Source of the DNA: Citrobacter tructae
Lineage (GTDB): Bacteria > Pseudomonadota > Gammaproteobacteria > Enterobacterales > Enterobacteriaceae
Direction: 5' to 3'
Assembly: GCF_004684345.1 (NCBI RefSeq)
Contig: NZ_CP038469.1
Coordinates: 496,001-560,000 of the forward strand
DNA: 64,000 nucleotides
Shown here piece by piece: positions 58,770 through 64,000 of this stretch. A model generated the notes under the pieces. That model made no database searches and was not told the DNA's origin. It saw only the letters and a list, made by a program, of their open reading frames with translations. A program made the position numbers and the translations under genes. Position 1 is the first letter of the stretch. Each line of letters begins with the position of its first letter.

Positions 58770-59969
58770 ATGTATCAACCTGTCGCTCTATTCATCGGCC
58801 TGCGTTACATGCGCGGGCGTGCAGCAGATCGCTTCGGTCGTTTTGTTTCCTGGCTTTCCACCATTGGCATTACTCTTGGGGTAATGGCGCTGGTCACGGT
58901 ATTGTCGGTGATGAACGGTTTCGAGCGTGAGCTGCAAAATAATATTCTTGGCCTGATGCCTCAAGCCATTCTCTCGTCAGAGCAGGGTTCCCTGAACCCG
59001 CAACAGCTGCCGGAAAACGCGGTGAAGCTGAATGGCGTCAATCGCATTGCTCCCCTGACAACCGGTGATGTGGTCCTGCAAAGTGCTCGCAGCGTGGCGG
59101 TCGGTGTCATGCTGGGCATCGATCCGGCGCAAAAAGATCCGCTGACGCCGTATTTGGTCAATGTGAAGCAAACCGATCTCGAGCCGGGTAAGTATAATGT
59201 CATCCTCGGCGAGCAGCTGGCCGGTCAGTTGGGCGTGAATCGTGGCGATCAAATCCGTGTGATGGTGCCGTCAGCCAGCCAGTTCACCCCGATGGGACGT
59301 CTGCCAAGCCAGCGTCTGTTTACAGTAATTGGCACCTTTGCCGCCAACAGCGAAGTCGATGGCTATCAGATGTTGACCAATATTCAGGATGCGTCACGCC
59401 TGATGCGCTACCCGGCAGGCAATATCACCGGTTGGCGCTTGTGGCTGAATGAGCCGCTGAAGGTCGATACGCTGAGCCAGCAAACGCTGCCGCAAGGCAC
59501 CAAATGGCAGGACTGGCGAGAGCGCAAAGGTGAATTGTTCCAGGCGGTGCGGATGGAAAAAAACATGATGGGGCTGCTGTTGAGCCTGATCGTGGCGGTC
59601 GCAGCGTTTAATATTATTACCTCGCTGGGGCTGATGGTGATGGAGAAGCAGGGCGAAGTGGCGATTTTACAAACCCAGGGACTCACGCCGCGGCAAATAA
59701 TGATGGTGTTTATGGTGCAGGGGGCCAGCGCCGGGATTATTGGCGCGCTGCTGGGTGCCGTGCTGGGGGCATTACTTGCCAGTCAGTTGAACAACCTGAT
59801 GCCGATTATTGGGGCGCTGCTGGATGGCGCCGCGCTGCCGGTTGCTATTGAGCCGTTACAGGTTGTCGTCATTGCGCTGGTGGCCATGGCTATCGCGCTG
59901 CTGTCTACGCTTTATCCTTCCTGGCGCGCTGCCGCCACTCAACCCGCTGAGGCTTTACGTTATGAATAA
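58770..59969 (+). CDS. lolC: Lipoprotein-releasing ABC transporter membrane subunit LolC
   Basis: LolC with LolE and the ATPase LolD extracts mature outer-membrane lipoproteins from the inner membrane and passes them to LolA. The ATG at 58770 gives 399 residues (MYQPVALFIGLRYMRGR) as in E. coli; the frame is open 37 codons upstream. It has one N-terminal membrane helix, a large periplasmic domain (about 45-260) and three C-terminal helices. Its 3' end overlaps lolD by eight bases. Confidence 0.96.
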   Translation: MYQPVALFIGLRYMRGRAADRFGRFVSWLSTIGITLGVMALVTVLSVMNGFERELQNNILGLMPQAILSSEQGSLNPQQLPENAVKLNGVNRIAPLTTGDVVLQSARSVAVGVMLGIDPAQKDPLTPYLVNVKQTDLEPGKYNVILGEQLAGQLGVNRGDQIRVMVPSASQFTPMGRLPSQRLFTVIGTFAANSEVDGYQMLTNIQDASRLMRYPAGNITGWRLWLNEPLKVDTLSQQTLPQGTKWQDWRERKGELFQAVRMEKNMMGLLLSLIVAVAAFNIITSLGLMVMEKQGEVAILQTQGLTPRQIMMVFMVQGASAGIIGALLGAVLGALLASQLNNLMPIIGALLDGAALPVAIEPLQVVVIALVAMAIALLSTLYPSWRAAATQPAEALRYE

Positions 59970-60663
59970 GATCCTGTTGCAATGCGACAACCTGTGCAAA
60001 CGCTATCAGGAAGGCACCGTGCAAACTGATGTGCTGCACGATGTTAGTTTTAGCGTCGGCGAGGGTGAAACGGTGGCAATTGTCGGCAGCTCTGGCTCGG
60101 GTAAGAGTACGTTGCTGCATCTGCTGGGTGGGCTGGATACGCCGACCTCGGGTGACGTCATTTTTAGCGGTCAGCCGATGAGTAAGCTCTCTTCTACGGC
60201 AAAAGCGGAACTGCGTAATCAAAAGCTCGGCTTTATTTACCAGTTCCACCATTTGCTGCCAGATTTCACCGCGCTGGAAAACGTGGCGATGCCGCTGCTG
60301 ATCGGAAAGAAAAAACCGGCAGAAATTACCGAACGGGCACGCAATATGCTGAAAGCGGTAGGGTTGGATCATCGTGCCAGCCACCGCCCATCTGAACTGT
60401 CGGGCGGCGAGCGCCAGCGTGTAGCGATTGCCCGTGCGCTGGTGAATAACCCGCGTCTGGTGCTGGCAGATGAGCCAACCGGTAACCTTGATGCACGTAA
60501 CGCGGACAGCATTTTCGAGCTTCTGGGTGAGTTGAACCGTTCTCAGGGCACGGCATTTCTGGTGGTGACCCACGATCTACAGCTGGCGAAGCGCATGAGC
60601 CGTCAGCTTGAAATGCGCGATGGTCGCCTGACGGCTGAACTGAGCCTGATGGGAGCTGAGTAA
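59962..60663 (+). CDS. lolD: Lipoprotein-releasing ABC transporter ATPase LolD
   Basis: This 233-residue ATPase starts MNKILLQCDNLCKRY inside the end of lolC. Walker A GSSGSGKST, signature LSGGERQR, Walker B LVLADEP and the switch histidine in VTHDLQLA are all present. It energises lipoprotein release by LolCE. The stop shares one base with the lolE start. Confidence 0.97.
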   Translation: MNKILLQCDNLCKRYQEGTVQTDVLHDVSFSVGEGETVAIVGSSGSGKSTLLHLLGGLDTPTSGDVIFSGQPMSKLSSTAKAELRNQKLGFIYQFHHLLPDFTALENVAMPLLIGKKKPAEITERARNMLKAVGLDHRASHRPSELSGGERQRVAIARALVNNPRLVLADEPTGNLDARNADSIFELLGELNRSQGTAFLVVTHDLQLAKRMSRQLEMRDGRLTAELSLMGAE

Positions 60664-61907
60664 TGGCTGCGCCTTTATCATTATTGATTGGCTTGCGCTT
60701 TAGCCGTGGTCGGCGGCGTGGGGGCATGGTCTCGCTGATTTCTGTAATTTCTACCATTGGCATCGCGTTGGGTGTGGCGGTATTGATTGTTGGCTTGAGT
60801 GCAATGAACGGGTTTGAGCGCGAGCTGAACAACCGTATTCTTGCAGTCGTGCCGCACGGTGAGATTGAAGCGGTCAACCAGCCGTGGAATAACTGGCAGG
60901 AAGCACTGGATAAAGTGCAGAAGGTACCGGGCATTGCCGCAGCGGCACCTTATATCAACTTCACTGGGCTAGTGGAGAGTGGGGCGAATTTACGCGCGGT
61001 GCAGGTGAAAGGCGTCGATCCTAAACAGGAACAACGTTTGAGCGCGCTGCCCACATTCGTACAAAACCATGCCTGGGATAATTTCAAAGCCGGTGAGCAG
61101 CAGATAATCATTGGCAAGGGGATTGCGGATGCGCTGAAGGTAAAACAGGGTGACTGGGTGTCTATCATGATCCCTAACGCCAGTGCCGATCACAAGTTGA
61201 TGCAACCCAAGCGTGTGCGTTTGCACGTCATCGGTATTCTGCAACTGAGCGGCCAGCTCGACCACAGCTTTGCCATGATCCCAATGGAAGATGCGCAGCA
61301 GTATCTGGATATGGGGTCCAGCGTGTCCGGAATCGCACTGAAAGTTAACGACGTCTTCAATGCCAATAAGCTGGTCAGAGATGCGGGTGAAGTGACCAAT
61401 AACTACGTTTACATTAAAAGCTGGATTGGCACCTATGGCTATATGTATCGTGATATTCAGATGATCCGCGCCATTATGTATCTGGCGATGGTGCTGGTGA
61501 TTGGCGTGGCCTGTTTTAATATCGTTTCAACGTTAGTGATGGCGGTAAAAGACAAGAGCGGCGATATTGCGGTATTAAGAACGTTGGGCGCGAAAGATGG
61601 GCTGATCCGTGCCATTTTTGTCTGGTATGGCTTGCTGGCGGGTCTGTTTGGTAGCCTGATAGGCGTTGTTATTGGCGTGGTCGTTTCGTTGCAGTTAACG
61701 CCGATTATTAATGGTATCGAGGCGCTTATCGGCCATCAGTTCCTGTCCGGCGATATCTACTTCATTGACTTCCTGCCATCCGAATTACACTGGCTGGATG
61801 TTATTTATGTGCTGGTAACAGCATTAGTGCTGAGTCTTTTGGCAAGTTGGTATCCGGCGCGTCGCGCCAGCAATATTGATCCTGCGAGAGTACTGAGCGG
61901 CCAATAA
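60663..61907 (+). CDS. lolE: Lipoprotein-releasing ABC transporter membrane subunit LolE
   Basis: This 414-residue partner and paralogue of LolC has the same topology: one N-terminal helix, a large periplasmic domain and three C-terminal helices. LolE binds the lipoprotein substrate directly. It starts at the last base of lolD and ends with DPARVLSGQ as in E. coli. Confidence 0.96.
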   Translation: MAAPLSLLIGLRFSRGRRRGGMVSLISVISTIGIALGVAVLIVGLSAMNGFERELNNRILAVVPHGEIEAVNQPWNNWQEALDKVQKVPGIAAAAPYINFTGLVESGANLRAVQVKGVDPKQEQRLSALPTFVQNHAWDNFKAGEQQIIIGKGIADALKVKQGDWVSIMIPNASADHKLMQPKRVRLHVIGILQLSGQLDHSFAMIPMEDAQQYLDMGSSVSGIALKVNDVFNANKLVRDAGEVTNNYVYIKSWIGTYGYMYRDIQMIRAIMYLAMVLVIGVACFNIVSTLVMAVKDKSGDIAVLRTLGAKDGLIRAIFVWYGLLAGLFGSLIGVVIGVVVSLQLTPIINGIEALIGHQFLSGDIYFIDFLPSELHWLDVIYVLVTALVLSLLASWYPARRASNIDPARVLSGQ

Positions 61908-61953
61908 CAACAATATATACACTAAAGCATTCATGCTGCATCAAGGAGCGGTG

Positions 61954-62865
61954 ATGTATTACGGATTTGACATCGGTGGGACTAAAATTGCGTTAGGCGT
62001 ATTCGATAATCAACGTCGTTTGCAATGGGAAACGCGCGTCCCTACGCCGCGTGACAGTTATGACGCTTTCCTTGATGCGGTTTGCAATTTGGTGAAAGAC
62101 GCAGACCAGCGGTTTGGCGTTAAAGGTTCGGTGGGCATTGGTATTCCCGGCATGCCAGAAACCGAAGACGGTACGCTGTATGCAGCCAACGTTCCCGCTG
62201 CCAGTGGTAAACCTCTGCGTGCTGACCTCAGCGCGCGACTGGACCGTGATGTACGCCTGGACAACGACGCCAACTGTTTTGCCCTCTCTGAAGCCTGGGA
62301 CGACGAATTTACTCAGTACCCGCTAGTGATGGGGTTAATCCTCGGGACGGGGGTTGGCGGTGGTCTGGTGCTTAACGGGAAATCCATCACCGGGCGCAGT
62401 TACATTACCGGTGAGTTTGGTCATATTCGTCTGCCGGTAGATGCGCTGACGTTGATGGGATTTGACTTCCCGCTTCGTCGCTGCGGATGCGGCCAGTTAG
62501 GATGCATCGAGAGCTACCTTTCCGGTGGCGGATTTGCATGGCTGTACCAGCATTACTACCATCAATCCCTGGATGCCCGTGAAATTATTGCGCTCTGGGA
62601 GCAGGGTGATGAACGTGCGCATGCTCACGTCGAACGCTATCTCGATTTGCTGGCGGTTTGCCTCGGGAATATTCTGACTATCGTTGATCCGGATTTAGTG
62701 GTTATTGGCGGTGGTTTGTCGAATTTTACCGCGATAACGGCGCAACTGGCGGGCCGTCTGCCACGCCATTTACTGCCGGTTGCCCGTGTGCCGCGTATTG
62801 AGCGGGCACGACACGGTGATGCGGGTGGAATGCGTGGAGCCGCTTTCCTACATCTTACCGATTAA
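61954..62865 (+). CDS. nagK: N-acetyl-D-glucosamine kinase NagK (ROK family)
   Basis: NagK phosphorylates GlcNAc recovered from cell-wall recycling, acting downstream of NagZ, also in this window. The ATG at 61954, after AAGGAGCGG, gives 303 residues as in E. coli. ATP-binding DIGGTKIALG is near the N-terminus, the catalytic aspartate lies in DNDANCFA, and the ROK zinc motif CGCGQLGCIES is near residue 180. Confidence 0.96.
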   Translation: MYYGFDIGGTKIALGVFDNQRRLQWETRVPTPRDSYDAFLDAVCNLVKDADQRFGVKGSVGIGIPGMPETEDGTLYAANVPAASGKPLRADLSARLDRDVRLDNDANCFALSEAWDDEFTQYPLVMGLILGTGVGGGLVLNGKSITGRSYITGEFGHIRLPVDALTLMGFDFPLRRCGCGQLGCIESYLSGGGFAWLYQHYYHQSLDAREIIALWEQGDERAHAHVERYLDLLAVCLGNILTIVDPDLVVIGGGLSNFTAITAQLAGRLPRHLLPVARVPRIERARHGDAGGMRGAAFLHLTD

Positions 62866-62880
62866 TACAAAGAGGTTGTT

Positions 62881-63702
62881 ATGCTGTCGCGTCGGGGTCA
62901 TCGGTTAAGCCGTTTTCGTAAAAATAAACGCCATATGCGCGATCGCCTGCGTCAACGGATCTTCTTCAGAGACAGAGTGGTGCCTGAATTGATGGAAAAA
63001 CCAAGAGTATTAGTCCTGACGGGGGCGGGGATCTCCGCCGAGTCAGGTATTCGTACCTTCCGCGCTGCGGATGGCCTCTGGGAAGAACATCGGGTGGAAG
63101 ACGTTGCGACCCCGGAAGGGTTCTCGCGTAATCCGGGGCTTGTCCAGTCGTTCTATAATGCGCGTCGTCACCAGCTACAGCAGTCTGAGATCCAACCCAA
63201 CGCGGCGCATATCGCGCTGGCAAAACTCGAGGCGGAGTTGGGCGACCATTTTTTACTGGTCACGCAGAATATTGATAACCTGCATGAACGCGCGGGTAAC
63301 CAGAACGTAATCCATATGCATGGCGAGCTGCTCAAAGTTCGCTGTTCGCAAAGTGGGCAGATTCTGGACTGGACGGGGGATGTCACCCCGGAAGATAAAT
63401 GCCATTGCTGCCAGTTTCCGGCACCGTTACGCCCACACGTCGTGTGGTTTGGCGAGATGCCGCTGGGTATGGATGAAATCTATATGGCGCTGGCGATGGC
63501 GGATGTGTTCATTGCCATTGGTACATCCGGTCATGTTTATCCGGCGGCTGGCTTTGTGCACGAAGCGCGACTGCACGGGGCGCATACGGTGGAGCTTAAC
63601 CTTGAGCCGAGCCAGGTAGGCAGTGAGTTCGAAGAGAAGTATTACGGTCCGGCAAGCCAGGTGGTGCCTGAGTTTGTTGAGAAGTTATTGAAAGGGCTGT
63701 GA
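62881..63702 (+). CDS. cobB: NAD-dependent protein deacylase CobB (sirtuin)
   Basis: CobB removes acetyl and succinyl groups from lysines, for example activating acetyl-CoA synthetase. The 273-residue long form starts at 62881, and an internal ATG at 62992 would give the short form known in Salmonella (MEKPRVLVLTGAG). NAD-binding motifs GAGISAESGIRTFR and TQNIDNLHERAG, the catalytic histidine in HMHGEL and zinc cysteines (VRCSQ, KCHCC) are present. Some B12-linked functions gave the gene its name. Confidence 0.96.
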   Translation: MLSRRGHRLSRFRKNKRHMRDRLRQRIFFRDRVVPELMEKPRVLVLTGAGISAESGIRTFRAADGLWEEHRVEDVATPEGFSRNPGLVQSFYNARRHQLQQSEIQPNAAHIALAKLEAELGDHFLLVTQNIDNLHERAGNQNVIHMHGELLKVRCSQSGQILDWTGDVTPEDKCHCCQFPAPLRPHVVWFGEMPLGMDEIYMALAMADVFIAIGTSGHVYPAAGFVHEARLHGAHTVELNLEPSQVGSEFEEKYYGPASQVVPEFVEKLLKGL

Positions 63703-63712
63703 TGGGTTTTTT

Positions 63713-63746
63713 GTTGCCGGGTAAGACGAAAGCGCCACCCGGCAAC
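63713..63746. repeat. REP-like inverted repeat between cobB and potD
   Basis: GTTGCCGGGT / ACCCGGCAAC gives a 10-bp stem with a 14-base loop containing GAAAGCGCC. It lies between two convergent genes and resembles enterobacterial REP units. Confidence 0.65.
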
Positions 63747-63753
63747 ATGCTGA

Positions 63754-64000
63754 TTAGCGCCCTGCTTTCAGCTTCTGATAGTACTCTTCATAAATCTCGC
63801 TGGCAGACCCGACGTCGTTCTGCCACTCGCCTTTCTTAATGGTATCGGCGTCAGGATACAACGTTTTATCATTTGCCACTTCCGGGCTGAGCAGTTTACG
63901 TGCGGCCAGGTTTGGCGTCGGATAACCAATGGTTTCGGCCACTTCTTTCGCTACATCGGGGCGCAGCAGGAAGTTAATCAGCTTCAGCGCGCCTTCTTTG
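63754..64000 (-). CDS. potD: Spermidine/putrescine-binding protein PotD (C-terminal part)
   Basis: The minus-strand frame is open to the right edge of the window, and the last 81 residues are present. They read as the C-terminus of the periplasmic polyamine-binding protein PotD: LINFLLRPDVAKEVAETIGYPTPN and a terminal YEEYYQKLKAGR. potD is the last gene of potABCD, whose other genes would lie to the right. Position after cobB agrees with E. coli. Confidence 0.94.
   Translation of the reverse strand, partial: KEGALKLINFLLRPDVAKEVAETIGYPTPNLAARKLLSPEVANDKTLYPDADTIKKGEWQNDVGSASEIYEEYYQKLKAGR

Noticed and set aside
1..64000. CRISPR arrays, rRNA genes and complete insertion sequences
   Set aside because: No regularly spaced direct repeats, rRNA-like sequence or intact transposase was found on reading both strands.

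Overview
The window comes from an enterobacterial chromosome, most likely Citrobacter or a close relative. The cbiJKLMNQOP-cobUST order and protein sequences resemble Salmonella and Citrobacter. The hinT-to-potD block is close to E. coli in gene order, lengths and unusual start codons (TTG for ndh, GTG for hinT, nagZ and ycfJ). The genus is an inference.

Layout. (1) 1-8306: the distal half of the anaerobic cobalamin operon, with precorrin enzymes, the CbiMNQO cobalt ECF transporter, CbiP and the nucleotide-loop genes cobU, cobS and cobT. A terminator and the L,D-transpeptidase gene erfK/ldtA follow. (2) 9387-18354: two divergent transport operons, a Fur-box-preceded FbpABC-type ferric iron importer on the minus strand and a LivKHMGF-type amino acid importer on the plus strand with a good sigma-54 promoter. 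(3) 18528-20901: tRNA-Asn, nac (also with a sigma-54 promoter) and cbl. (4) 21094-29104: eight tightly coupled genes for an unassigned pathway (FabH-like condensing enzyme, two extended SDRs, metallo-beta-lactamase-fold hydrolase, adenylate-forming enzyme, GT21-like glycosyltransferase, small hydrolase-like protein with a candidate Cys nucleophile, GT1 glycosyltransferase). It looks like a route to a glycosylated acyl or lipid product.

(5) 29184-38476: a decayed, AT-rich accessory region. It holds an ankyrin-repeat protein, an acyltransferase remnant joined almost directly to an integrase remnant, an orphan SUKH-type immunity gene, a TPR-HEPN gene kept in one frame but broken by three stop codons, a second integrase broken by two single-base frameshifts, and an apparently intact PAAR/pyocin-type toxin gene with a DUF6392-like immunity gene. 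(6) 38477-40375: two further tRNA-Asn copies in inverted orientation around the MATE transporter gene yeeO. (7) 40472-64000: a block that in E. coli lies far away, near 25 min: fhuE, hinT, ycfL, lpoB, thiK, nagZ, ycfP, ndh, ycfJ, [iutA-like receptor], comR, bhsA, ldtC, mfd, ycfT, lolCDE, nagK, cobB, potD. The asnW/fhuE junction is therefore a rearrangement breakpoint relative to E. coli K-12, and the iutA-like gene is an insertion into the block.

How the parts fit. Cobalt uptake and corrin synthesis are co-transcribed. Three iron loci (fbpABC-like, fhuE, iutA-like) carry Fur-like boxes. The liv operon and nac both carry sigma-54 promoters, which points to a nitrogen-control neighbourhood. The identical tRNA-Asn genes mark an integration hot spot, and the material between asnV and asnU is what has accumulated and decayed there. 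No CRISPR array, rRNA operon or complete insertion sequence was seen.
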